From positions 1 to 21,483 of the forward strand of contig DATHNE010000039.1 of the NCBI GenBank assembly GCA_035486355.1: DNA of 21,483 nucleotides. The letters run 5' to 3'. A program made the translations under genes and the position numbers. The notes beneath the pieces are model-generated. The model was not told the origin of the DNA and searched no databases. It was given only the letters and a program-made list of their open reading frames with translations. Every line of letters begins with the position of its first letter. The first letter of the stretch is position 1. This DNA comes from Palsa-883 sp035486355 (GTDB lineage Bacteria > Pseudomonadota > Alphaproteobacteria > Acetobacterales > Acetobacteraceae). This document shows, piece after piece, positions 14,523 to 21,483 of the stretch.

Positions 14523-15461
14523 TCACACCATCCGCGGAATGACCGCGTGATACAGCGTCGCGCCCTTGTCATCGACGAAATCGAACCCCAGCGCCTCCGC
14601 TTCCAGCCGGATCGACATGAATCCATGGCTGCCACTGCCGAATTCCCCCGGCGGCGCTGTCACCGGATCGGTCTGCGACCCTGCGCCGCACGTGATGTAA
14701 TTCACCTGATCCCGCATAATGTGCTGCAAATTATGCTCGTGCCCGTTGATATAGGCATGCACGCCATACCGGTTCAACAACGGCTGGAATCGCCAGATCA
14801 TATCGTCTCCGACATAATCTCCCGGCGCGGTGTTGGCGAACACCTGGTGATGCCCCACCACGATCTTCCACGCCGCCTGGGACGTCGCCAGCGCCTGCTC
14901 CAGCCATCGCATCTGCGGCTCCGGCTGCGCACGGTCGATATGCACTACCGAACGCGGCGCGTAATAGTGCTGGATATAGGCGCTGGTATCGATGAAAAAC
15001 AAATCCGCCGCGGTGCCATCTGCCAACCGCTCCGTCCGCATGTAATACGGCGACGGCAGCGACCAGCGCGGATCGATCCGGGAATATTCAATCTGTGCCT
15101 CCGGCTTGCCCGTGCGCTGATAGTCATGGTTCCCCAGAATGACATGCCATTTCGTCATCAATCCCGGTCGCGAATAAACATCCTCGAACGACGTCTTCCA
15201 CTGCGGATCGGTGACACTGACCACGCCGTTGTCATAGAAATTATCCCCTACCGAAATGACGAACTGACTGTCGATGGCGACGGCGCGACGGCTCATCTGG
15301 AGAGCGACGTCGGTCTGGTGCTCACGCCCTTCGCGCCCCCAATCGCCGATCACCACGAAATTCAGCGCCGGTCCGCGCGCCTGGGCCGGCAGTGACCGCA
15401 AGCCAAATGCCGGGGCAGCCCCCAGCAGCAGGGAACGGCGCGTGAGCGATAGGTGGGTCAT
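14523..15461 (-). CDS. Tat-exported metallophosphoesterase, purple acid phosphatase (TRAP-like)
   Basis: This 312-residue exported phosphatase hydrolyses phosphate monoesters with a binuclear metal centre, probably in the periplasm. The signal has a twin-arginine motif (LTRRSLLLG, R8-R9) and likely cleavage near AQA-RG (residue 28). All ligands of the purple-acid-phosphatase set are seen: D40 (IGDWG), D73 and Y76 (GDNFYDNG), N111 (GNHDY), H204 (VGHHQV), H241 and H243 (NGHEHNLQH). The Tyr ligand and spacing resemble mammalian-type TRAP (ACP5). The ATG at 15461 has GAGG eight bases upstream. The gene lies in minus orientation between gpmI and the envC-like gene, flanked on its 3' side by an inverted repeat. 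It looks like an insertion into a conserved neighbourhood; natural substrate unknown. Confidence 0.93.
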   Translation of the reverse strand: MTHLSLTRRSLLLGAAPAFGLRSLPAQARGPALNFVVIGDWGREGREHQTDVALQMSRRAVAIDSQFVISVGDNFYDNGVVSVTDPQWKTSFEDVYSRPGLMTKWHVILGNHDYQRTGKPEAQIEYSRIDPRWSLPSPYYMRTERLADGTAADLFFIDTSAYIQHYYAPRSVVHIDRAQPEPQMRWLEQALATSQAAWKIVVGHHQVFANTAPGDYVGDDMIWRFQPLLNRYGVHAYINGHEHNLQHIMRDQVNYITCGAGSQTDPVTAPPGEFGSGSHGFMSIRLEAEALGFDFVDDKGATLYHAVIPRMV

Positions 15462-15525
15462 GGCTTGGACCTCAACGCGATGGGTGAGCCCGTACTGCGC
15501 CAGCCGCGCCGCCGCCGTCCAGGCC

Positions 15526-16809
15526 GTGCCGTATGAAAAAATCGGGTCACACCGGCTTGTCGCCTCCGCGCTGGTCGCGTGCAGCCTGGTCCTTCCTGGG
15601 TCCGCCCTGGCGCAGTCCCCACCCCCCAACAGCGCCGCCGCTCGCCAGCAACTACAGGACGCCGAGCACGCGCGTGTCGGCAGTCTTGCCGCGCAACGTG
15701 AGGCCGCGGCGCGCGCCGCGGCTGCGGCGGCCGAGGAACAGCGTCTGGCCGCATCCCGCGCCGACGCGGTCAGCAGGTTGCGCGCGGCCGAAACCGCGAC
15801 CCTCGCGGTCGCCCACCGCATGGACGCGTTGGCTCGGCAGCGCCAGGAGCAGGACGAACGCCTGCGCGCTCAGGCCGCGGCGCTCGCACCGCTCCTGCCG
15901 GTGGTCGAGCGGCTGTCGTTGTATCCGGCCGAAACCCTGCTGGCCGCCCCCGGCTCCCCGGAAGATGCGGTGCGTGGTCTGCTGGTGCTGCAGGGCCTGT
16001 CCCGCCAGATCGAGGCTGAAGCTGCGACCTTGCGGCAAGACCAAGCGGACGCAGCTGAGACCGTGCGCACCCTGCAAGCCGAGACCCCCCGCTTGGCCGC
16101 GGCGGAAGCGGCGCAACAATCCCAGGCCCAGGCGCTCGACAAGCAGATGCAGGTTGCCGCCGCCGGCCGCCAGGCGGCGATCGACGACGCCGCGGCGGCG
16201 CGGCGCGAAGCCGCCGATGCCGCCGCCCGCGCCGCGACACTTCGCGCTGCCATCGCCACGCTGGACACCGAACACCGTGCCGCTGAGCAGCGCGCCCAGG
16301 CGGCGCTCGCCCGCGCCGAACGCCAGCGCCAGACCGCGGCGGCCGACGCCGCACGACGCCAGCAGGCGGCGCTTGCCAAACCGGCCGAAACCGCCAGCTT
16401 GCCCTCCGGCGCCGCCCCGCAAGGCCAGCTCACCTTGCCGGTCGCCGGCACGGTGGTGCGCGGTTGGGGTGCCCCCAGCGGTGCCGGCCCCGCCACCGGC
16501 ATCACCTATCAGCCCCCGCCCGCCGCCCGCGTGGTCGCGATGTGCGGTGGCCGGGTGGAATTCGCTGCGCCGTTCCGCAGCTACGGGTTATTGTTGATCG
16601 TCAATTGCGGGGACGGCTACCATGCGGTGATGGCCGGGTTCGAACAGCTGGATGCCAAGACCGGCCAACTTGTCCGCGCCGGCGAGCCGGTGGGAGCGAT
16701 GGCGGCCTGGACACCCGGTCAAGCTGGGGCTCGGCCAACGCTGTATGTGGAGCTGCGACGCGGCGATCAGCCGATTGATCCAACGCCCTGGTTGAAAGCG
16801 AGCAGTTAA
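15526..16809 (+). CDS. EnvC-like murein hydrolase activator (coiled coil plus degenerate M23/LytM)
   Basis: This is a periplasmic protein of about 427 residues. A signal peptide (HRLVASALVACSLVLPGSAL, cleavage after ALA) leads into a long Ala/Gln/Arg-rich coiled coil (about 35-290). The end is a LytM/M23 fold (about 305-425: LTLPVAGTVVRGWGAP, VVAMCGGRVEFAAPFRSYGLLLIVNCGDGYH, GARPTLYVELRRGDQPIDPTPWL). The zinc ligands are missing: ITY stands where HxxxD belongs and YVE where HxH belongs. It should therefore activate amidases, as EnvC does, rather than cut peptidoglycan. The start is problematic. The GTG at 15526 is in frame but badly spaced from AGG. The ATG at 15533, better spaced, starts MKK in the wrong frame unless its A6 tract gains one A. 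The downstream gene is ctpA. Confidence 0.9.
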   Translation: MPYEKIGSHRLVASALVACSLVLPGSALAQSPPPNSAAARQQLQDAEHARVGSLAAQREAAARAAAAAAEEQRLAASRADAVSRLRAAETATLAVAHRMDALARQRQEQDERLRAQAAALAPLLPVVERLSLYPAETLLAAPGSPEDAVRGLLVLQGLSRQIEAEAATLRQDQADAAETVRTLQAETPRLAAAEAAQQSQAQALDKQMQVAAAGRQAAIDDAAAARREAADAAARAATLRAAIATLDTEHRAAEQRAQAALARAERQRQTAAADAARRQQAALAKPAETASLPSGAAPQGQLTLPVAGTVVRGWGAPSGAGPATGITYQPPPAARVVAMCGGRVEFAAPFRSYGLLLIVNCGDGYHAVMAGFEQLDAKTGQLVRAGEPVGAMAAWTPGQAGARPTLYVELRRGDQPIDPTPWLKASS

Positions 16810-16837
16810 CTATCCACTAGGTAACAATTGGATGCTG

Positions 16838-16889
16838 GACGGCGCCATGCCGTCGCCTGGATGATGCCGCCAGGCCCGACCCCCGGGCC
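16838..16889 (+). terminator. Two small hairpins between envC-like gene and ctpA
   Basis: GACGGC/GCCGTC (16838-16843 and 16849-16854) and GGCCCG/CGGGCC (16873-16878 and 16884-16889) are two short perfect stems in the 128-base gap. Neither has a T-run. They may weaken read-through from the envC-like gene to ctpA or simply reflect GC-rich DNA. Confidence 0.3.
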
Positions 16890-16937
16890 GTAGGACGATT
16901 AACGCGCCGCACCGAGCGGTGCCAGAGGAAGACACGC

Positions 16938-18350
16938 ATGGACTCCACACCACAGGCGCCGCGCAAACATCGCTATCGCACCGCCCTGCTGCTTGGCGCC
17001 GCCTTCGCCGTTGGGGTTGGCGTTGGCCCGATCGCCGGCCAGATCGGCCACCACTTCGGACTGGTGCCGGCGGCGCTGGCCGACGCCTCCAATAGCAGCG
17101 ACACCTACCGGCTGCTGACCCTGTACGGCGACGTGTTCGAGCGCGTGCGCGCCGACTATGTCGACCCGGTGCCCGACAAGGAGCTGATCGAGAACTCGAT
17201 TAACGGCATGCTGACCGGGCTGGATCCGCATTCGAACTACATGGACGCCAAGGCGTTCCGTGACATGCAGGTACAGACCAAGGGCGAGTTTGGCGGCCTG
17301 GGCATCGAGGTCACGCAAGACAATGGCTGGATCAAGGTGATCAGCCCGATCGACGACACGCCTGCCGCCAAGGCCGGCATCAAGTCGGGCGACCTCATCA
17401 CGTCGATCAATGGCAAGACCGTGCAGGGCATGGCGCTGAGCGACGCGGTCGACATGATGCGCGGCCCGCCCAACTCGAAGATCACGCTGACCGTCCATCG
17501 CGACGGCGTTGATAAGCCGCTGGAAATCTCGATGCTGCGCGAGATCATCAAAATCCAAGTGGTCAAGCAGCGGATGGAGCCCGACGGCATCGGCTACATC
17601 CGGCTGTCGCAGTTCACCGAGCAGGCCGACGCCGGTATTCGCAAGGCGGTGGCGCAGTTGAAGGCGGATTCAGGCGGCAAACTCAGGGCGTTGATCCTGG
17701 ATCTGCGCAACAACCCGGGCGGGCTGCTGGACCAGGCGATCGCGGTGTCCAGCGACTTCATCGACCAAGGTGAGATCGTCTCCACCCGCGCCCGCCATGC
17801 GGAGGACAGTCAGCGCTGGAACGCCAAGGGCGGCGACATCCTCGCCGGCCTGCCACTGGTGGTGCTGACCAACAACGGCTCCGCCTCGTCGTCGGAGATT
17901 GTCGCCGGTGCCTTGCAGGATCACAAACGCGCTGTGCTGGTGGGGACCAAGACCTTCGGCAAGGGATCGGTGCAGACGGTCATTCCGCTGCCGGGCAATG
18001 GTGCGATGCGGCTGACCACGGCGCGCTACTACACACCGTCGGGCCGCTCGATCCAGGGCCTGGGGATTACGCCGGACGTCGAGGTGCACGAGTCCCGCAA
18101 CGGCGAGCCGCAGTTCGGTCCCGAGCATGAGGCGGACTACAACCACGTCTTGTCCAACACCGGCGGCACGCCGCAGACGACCGAGGCGCCGCGCACCGAC
18201 CTGCCGGCGATGGCGAAGCAGATCCCTGACAAACCGCCGGAAAGTTTCCCGAAATTCGATCCGGCGAAGCCTGATCAGACCGACTTCCAGTTGAAGGAAG
18301 CGATTGATCTGGCCAACGCGATGGCCTCGCAGCAGCGCGCCGCCAACTGA
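16938..18350 (+). CDS. ctpA: Carboxy-terminal processing protease CtpA (S41)
   Basis: This is a 470-residue envelope serine protease that trims C-termini and degrades periplasmic proteins. A hydrophobic signal or anchor spans about 14-34. The order is an N-terminal helical region (YGDVFERVRADYVDPVPDKELIENSINGML split over 63-92), a PDZ domain (about 112-198, GEFGGLGIEV, ISPIDDTPAAKAGIKSGD), and the S41 core. The catalytic Ser-Lys pair is intact: S317 in NNGSASSSEIVAGAL and K342 in TFGKGSVQTV, with Q346. The tail from about 385 is polar and probably flexible. The ATG at 16938 has GAGGA 8 bases upstream. Proximity to an EnvC-like activator fits joint control of peptidoglycan hydrolases, as CtpA-type proteases degrade such enzymes in several bacteria. 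Confidence 0.96.
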   Translation: MDSTPQAPRKHRYRTALLLGAAFAVGVGVGPIAGQIGHHFGLVPAALADASNSSDTYRLLTLYGDVFERVRADYVDPVPDKELIENSINGMLTGLDPHSNYMDAKAFRDMQVQTKGEFGGLGIEVTQDNGWIKVISPIDDTPAAKAGIKSGDLITSINGKTVQGMALSDAVDMMRGPPNSKITLTVHRDGVDKPLEISMLREIIKIQVVKQRMEPDGIGYIRLSQFTEQADAGIRKAVAQLKADSGGKLRALILDLRNNPGGLLDQAIAVSSDFIDQGEIVSTRARHAEDSQRWNAKGGDILAGLPLVVLTNNGSASSSEIVAGALQDHKRAVLVGTKTFGKGSVQTVIPLPGNGAMRLTTARYYTPSGRSIQGLGITPDVEVHESRNGEPQFGPEHEADYNHVLSNTGGTPQTTEAPRTDLPAMAKQIPDKPPESFPKFDPAKPDQTDFQLKEAIDLANAMASQQRAAN

Positions 18351-18396
18351 CCCGCGCGTCTTGCCGGCGGAGACCGCTTCGGCTGACGGCAAATCC

Positions 18397-19401
18397 ATGA
18401 CCGGGGCGCCGGCAGTGCACTGGCGGCCCTTGGGTGTCTTCTGGGCGGTGATCCTGCTGGTATTGGCCGCGGGCGGCGCGACGCTGCAATGGCTCGGGCC
18501 ACCGAAGCCGGCGCCCCGGGTGGTCGCTACCGGGCCGCCCGCGCGGTTGGATGTGCTGGCCGCCCGCGCGCGCCCCGGGCGTGCCACGTCGGGGCCGGTC
18601 GCGGCGCCGGATATGGCGTTGATGGATCAGGCGACGCCTCCCGCCACGCTTGGCCCGCCACGCATCGGACCCGATGGGCGCGCGCCTATGCAGGCGTATG
18701 CGGCCGGGTTCGATCCGACGACGAAGACGCCACGCATCGGCTTGGTACTGGCCGGCATCGGCCCGGACGCGGCGGCCAGCACGGCGGCGATCCAGTCGCT
18801 GCCGGCCGCGGTGACGCTGGCCGTGTCGCCCTATGCCACGTCCGACGCCGTGCTGGACGCGGCGCGGCAGGCGGGTCACGAATTCGTGCTGTCGCTGCCA
18901 ATGGAGCCACAGGGTTATCCGCAGAACGATCCCGGCGCGCAGGCGTTGCTGACCAGCGCCTCGCCGGCGGAGAATGGGCGGCGCCTGGTCTGGGCACTGA
19001 GCCGCGTCGCCGGCTATGTCGGCGTCACCGGGGCGTTCGGTAAGCTGCGTGGGGAACGCTTCGCCGGTGTGGCAGACCAGCTCGACCCGGTGTTGGCAGA
19101 CCTGGCACGGCGCGGCCTGCTGTATGTCGATGCGCGGCCTGGGGCGGCGCGGCTGCCCTCGGTGTGGTCCTGCGACATCGATGTGGTGGTGGATGATCCG
19201 CCCGCGGCCGACGCGATCGACGCGCGCCTGGCCGAGCTGGAGAAGCGGGCGCATGACACTGGCATGGCGATCGGCCTGGTGAGCGCGCCCCATCCCCTGA
19301 CGCTGGCGCAACTGAAGGCGTGGGCCGGCAACCTGCCGGCGCGTGGGGCGGTGTTGGCGCCGGTCAGTGCGCTGGTGACGCGTCCAAAGGCCAGCCCATG
19401 A
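18397..19401 (+). CDS. Divergent polysaccharide deacetylase (YibQ type), metal site degenerate
   Basis: This 334-residue envelope protein has one N-terminal membrane anchor (about 11-30), a Pro/Ala/Arg-rich linker (31-100), and a divergent polysaccharide deacetylase domain: PRIGLVLAGIGPDAAAS, LPAAVTLAVSPYAT, EFVLSLPMEPQGYPQNDPG, VGVTGAFGKL and IGLVSAPHPLTLAQL. Where family members usually have DD(L)G, this has AGIG, and where they have NNHMG, this has TGAFG, so metal-dependent catalysis looks lost; HP near the end remains. Partners upstream (envC-like, ctpA) and downstream (rppH) are the family's usual neighbours. The ATG at 18397 is chosen as giving a normal anchor; an upstream in-frame TTG at 18361 is possible, as no clear ribosome binding site settles it. 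Confidence 0.85.
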   Translation: MTGAPAVHWRPLGVFWAVILLVLAAGGATLQWLGPPKPAPRVVATGPPARLDVLAARARPGRATSGPVAAPDMALMDQATPPATLGPPRIGPDGRAPMQAYAAGFDPTTKTPRIGLVLAGIGPDAAASTAAIQSLPAAVTLAVSPYATSDAVLDAARQAGHEFVLSLPMEPQGYPQNDPGAQALLTSASPAENGRRLVWALSRVAGYVGVTGAFGKLRGERFAGVADQLDPVLADLARRGLLYVDARPGAARLPSVWSCDIDVVVDDPPAADAIDARLAELEKRAHDTGMAIGLVSAPHPLTLAQLKAWAGNLPARGAVLAPVSALVTRPKASP

Positions 19402-19883
19402 GCGTGCTGCCTTATCGCCCGAATGTCGGGGCCGTGCTGTTCAATCCCGACGGGCTGGTGTTCGTCGCGCGGCGTGCCGATCTGCCGAATGCTGAAGGCC
19501 CGGCGGGCGGCTGGCAACTGCCACAAGGTGGCATTGATGAGGGGGAGGATCCGCGCGGCGCGGTACTGCGTGAGCTGGCGGAGGAGATCGGCACGGATCG
19601 TGCCGAGATCATCGGTGAGCACCCGGATTGGTTGATCTACGACCTGCCAGCGGAGCTGATCGGTGTGGCGCTGAAGGGGAAGTATCGCGGGCAGCGGCAG
19701 CGCTGGTTCGCGTTGCGGTTTGTGGGCCAGGACAGCGACGTGCGTCTGGATCTTGATCCACATCCGGAATTTGATGCCTGGCGCTGGGCGAAGCTGGCGG
19801 AGCTGCCGGCGCTGGCGGTGGAATTCAAACGGCCAATTTACGAGACGCTAGCTCGGTCGTTTGCGCGCATTGCCGCGCCGTAG
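19398..19883 (+). CDS. rppH: RNA pyrophosphohydrolase (Nudix)
   Basis: RppH removes pyrophosphate from the 5' end of triphosphorylated mRNAs, starting RNase E-dependent decay; the alphaproteobacterial type also resembles diadenosine polyphosphate hydrolase. The 161 residues open LPYRPNVGAVLFN, as in the family, and carry a complete Nudix box from G44 to T66 (GGIDEGED...RELAEEIGT, with R58, E59, E62 and E63). WLIYDLPAEL and KYRGQRQRWFALRF are the typical RppH segments that recognise the RNA end. The start ATG overlaps the stop of the deacetylase gene (ATGA), with AAAGG seven bases before it, so translation is coupled. A palindromic repeat follows the stop. Confidence 0.96.
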   Translation: MSVLPYRPNVGAVLFNPDGLVFVARRADLPNAEGPAGGWQLPQGGIDEGEDPRGAVLRELAEEIGTDRAEIIGEHPDWLIYDLPAELIGVALKGKYRGQRQRWFALRFVGQDSDVRLDLDPHPEFDAWRWAKLAELPALAVEFKRPIYETLARSFARIAAP

Positions 19884-19897
19884 GGTGGTTTCCCCTT

Positions 19898-19926
19898 CGT
19901 CATCCCCGCGGAAGCAGGGGATCCAG
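19898..19926. repeat. Short dispersed palindrome after rppH
   Basis: GTCATCCCCGCGGAAGCAGG and the following GGATCCAG form an imperfect hairpin (ATCCCCGC against GCaGGGGAT). The wording is that of a common intergenic palindrome in alphaproteobacteria. It may also terminate the rppH transcript. Confidence 0.7.
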
Positions 19927-20061
19927 GGCGCAGCACCCATCGGCGTTCTCGACCTGCGTTCGCAGATAGAGTGGGCCGTCGCACAGCGCGTTGCTCGCGG
20001 AGGCGCCAGGAAACGGGAACGCCAATGGACACAAATCAGACGCGATGAACGCAACTTGCGA

Positions 20062-20175
20062 GTTCCGGTCGATCTTGATCACTAATTCCGTTCAATCGTG
20101 ATCATTCAATCCGTTTAATCCTGATCATGCATTCCGGTGGATCCTGATCACCGATTCCGGCGATCTTGATCACGC
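20062..20175. repeat. Five direct repeats with an exact 23-bp period
   Basis: Units start at 20062, 20085, 20108, 20131 and 20154. Each reads about ATTCCGGTNGATCCTGATCA plus three variable bases, and each contains the palindrome TGATCA. They are diverged from one another but the spacing is exact; the fifth unit is one base short. Read on the other strand they are TGATCA-x-GAT...CGGAAT units, like the multiple terminal repeats of some IS21-family elements, so a remnant IS end is the leading guess. Iterons or an operator array are alternatives. The flanks (19927-20061 and 20176-20270) show no gene I can support. Confidence 0.85.
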
Positions 20176-20288
20176 TGGCGACGAGGTGGCGGTAGGTCTT
20201 TCTTACCTGCCGCGCAAGCGCACAGCCGACGAATTTGCCAGCCAGGTCGCGGCCGCGTACCACGCATCAGTATCAAGGAGCCCACCGC

Positions 20289-20615
20289 ATGGACAAGGAC
20301 GCGCTGACCGAATGGGCACTCGCCAATGGCTGGCGGATGATCGCTGGCTGCCCCAGCCTGGCCAAGCCACCCGCGTTCAAGGAAGCGATCGTGCGCCTGT
20401 CGTTCAAGGCGACGGTGGTCAATCTCGAGGTGAAGAAGCCGGCTGGGAAATGGGACAAGGTGTCAGGGCAGAGCTACGCGAAGATCCAGCCGGACGAGGA
20501 CACCGGATTGCCGCTGGGGCTAGGCCTCGATGTCATTCCGGGTTTCACCATGCTGATGCGCGCGAACAAGGACGCGATGACGTTCGCCGCGATGACAGGG
20601 ACGCCGAAGGCCTGA
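20289..20615 (+). CDS. Hypothetical protein, 108 aa
   Basis: This is an unassigned small cytoplasmic protein. The ATG at 20289 has a strong AAGGAG eight bases upstream, which fixes the start. Residues 1-30 (MDKDALTEWALANGWRMIAG) form a charged helical start, followed by a beta-rich core (EAIVRLSFKATVVNLEVKKP) that includes a GKWDKVSGQSYAKI segment, and a hydrophobic end (LGLGLDVIPGFTMLMRANKD). No signal peptide, cysteine cluster or catalytic motif is seen. It looks like a conserved housekeeping-type orphan rather than a mobile gene, though it lies just downstream of the 23-bp repeat array. Function is unknown. Confidence 0.75.
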   Translation: MDKDALTEWALANGWRMIAGCPSLAKPPAFKEAIVRLSFKATVVNLEVKKPAGKWDKVSGQSYAKIQPDEDTGLPLGLGLDVIPGFTMLMRANKDAMTFAAMTGTPKA

Positions 20616-20757
20616 GCGGTGGTTGCGCCATACCGCATTCTGCTAACCAAAGCGCATGACGTTCGGCCCTTCAGGCGTCACGCGGCGATCGCACGCGGCC
20701 CCGCGTGAAGCAGCCGGATCTGCCAAAGATCGAGGCTGTTGCTGTCGGCGCTGAGCG

Positions 20758-21483
20758 GTGAGGCATGCGCTGCTCGGCCTGCTGTTGTGCTTGTCCGCGG
20801 CTTGCGCCTCCGCCGCGGAGCTGAAGGTCGCGACCTGGAACCTGGAGTGGCTCACCGATCGTCCCGATGGCGATCCCACCCTGCCGCACGATGCGCACCC
20901 CAAGCGGTCCGACGACATCGCCAGGCTGGCCGCCTATGCGACCAAGCTCGACGCCGACCTCATCGCGATCCAGGAGGTCGACGGCCGCGACATCGCCGCA
21001 CGCATCTTCCGGCCCGATCGCTACGCGATCTACATGACGCACGACCACGTGGTGCAGCGCGTCGGCCTGGTGGTGCGCCGCGGCCTGGAATACGATACGG
21101 ACCCGGATCTGACCACGCTTGCGGTCTCGGATCATGGCAGGAGTTTCCTGCGCAGCGGTGCCGACATCACGCTGCATCTGCCGGGTGGTGCGCTCCGCGT
21201 GCTGGCCGTGCACCTGAAGGCGCTGTGCGAGCGCGATCCGTTGACCGACAGCCATCGCCCCGCGTGCACGGTGTTTGCGGGCGCAGGTGCCGGCCCTGCA
21301 GGCCTGGATCGCCGCCCGCGAGCAGGAACGTGCCGCCTACGTCGTGCTGGGCGATTTCAACCGCTGGATGGACGGCAACGACCAGTTCCTCGCCGCGCTG
21401 CGCAAGACCGCGGCATTGGTGCGCGCCACCGAGGGCGATGACAGCCCCTGCTGGGGTGGTGAGCATTTCATCGATCACATCCT
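20758..21483 (+). pseudogene. Secreted endonuclease/exonuclease/phosphatase-family protein, frameshifted and partial
   Basis: A Sec signal peptide (MRHALLGLLLCLSAACASAA) leads into an EEP-fold phosphoesterase: VATWNLEWL (metal-binding Asn), IAIQEVDG (Glu) and VLAVHLKALC (His). After HRPACTVFA the frame is lost, but the next frame continues QVPALQAWIAAREQERAAYV, then VLGDFNRWMDGND (Asp/Asn) and EHFIDHI (His) to the window end. One extra G in the GGG at 21279-21281 accounts for it. The product would be a nuclease or phosphodiesterase outside the cytoplasm. The GTG at 20758 is the first start after an in-frame TGA; the ribosome binding site is weak. It could be a true pseudogene or a sequencing error, as everything else is well preserved. 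The 3' end lies outside the window. Confidence 0.85.

Noticed and set aside
15274..15525. N-terminal extension of the envC-like frame into the phosphatase gene
   Set aside because: The extension is antisense to the phosphatase N-terminus and precedes an obvious signal peptide, so it cannot be part of an exported protein.
20186..20285. Open frame reading LSYLPRKRTADEFASQVAAA before the 108-aa gene
   Set aside because: It looks faintly protein-like and may be the remnant of a lost gene next to the repeats, but no family is recognised and the frame continues only as a shadow of the 108-aa gene.

Overview
The window is about 21.5 kb of GC-rich bacterial DNA, densely coding on both strands. It is most likely from an alphaproteobacterium. 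The evidence is a ccmC-ccmD-ccmE cytochrome c maturation block, a FYDLN-acid zinc-ribbon gene (TIGR02300 type), a DUF1127 gene, and the run gpmI / envC-like / ctpA / divergent polysaccharide deacetylase / rppH, which is a familiar alphaproteobacterial neighbourhood. Protein style and the dispersed palindromes suggest Acetobacteraceae or a relative, but that placement is inference.

Layout. (1) 1-3285: the 3' end of a groL gene, then small, mostly unassigned plus-strand genes, including a FYDLN-acid protein, a compact fatty-acid-hydroxylase-like membrane protein and a DUF3303 protein. (2) 3361-3730: a broken GxxExxY gene, readable only across three frames. (3) 3841-5266: ccmC, ccmD and ccmE, each overlapping the next by ATGA; they handle haem delivery for c-type cytochromes. 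(4) 5274-8325: an inverted-repeat element, then a Tat-exported solute-binding protein and a fused two-domain ABC permease, separated by a perfect hairpin. No ATPase gene lies beside them. (5) 8326-9414: a gene-poor stretch holding two related genes for small secreted proteins. The first is frameshifted. The second is intact and ends in 14 consecutive histidines. A strong terminator separates it from the convergent gene that follows. (6) 9400-12217, minus strand: an unassigned 247-aa protein and an Xaa-Pro aminopeptidase. (7) 12415-14371: a DUF1127 protein, a terminator and gpmI. (8) 14384-15461: an inverted-repeat element and a minus-strand Tat-exported purple-acid-phosphatase-like enzyme lying between gpmI and the envC-like gene. 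(9) 15526-19883: an envC-like gene, ctpA, a degenerate divergent polysaccharide deacetylase and rppH, combining cell-envelope remodelling with RNA 5'-end processing. (10) 19884-21483: a palindrome, five repeats at exactly 23-bp spacing, an unassigned 108-aa gene, and a secreted endonuclease/exonuclease/phosphatase-type gene broken by one extra G and running off the window.

The points most worth a second look are the natural 14-His protein with its decayed tandem paralogue and a hairpin over its stop codon, the 23-bp repeat array, the A6 tract at the envC-like start, and the transporter without an ATPase. I found no CRISPR array, tRNA, rRNA, intact transposase or phage genes. No fully convincing new multi-gene system is visible.
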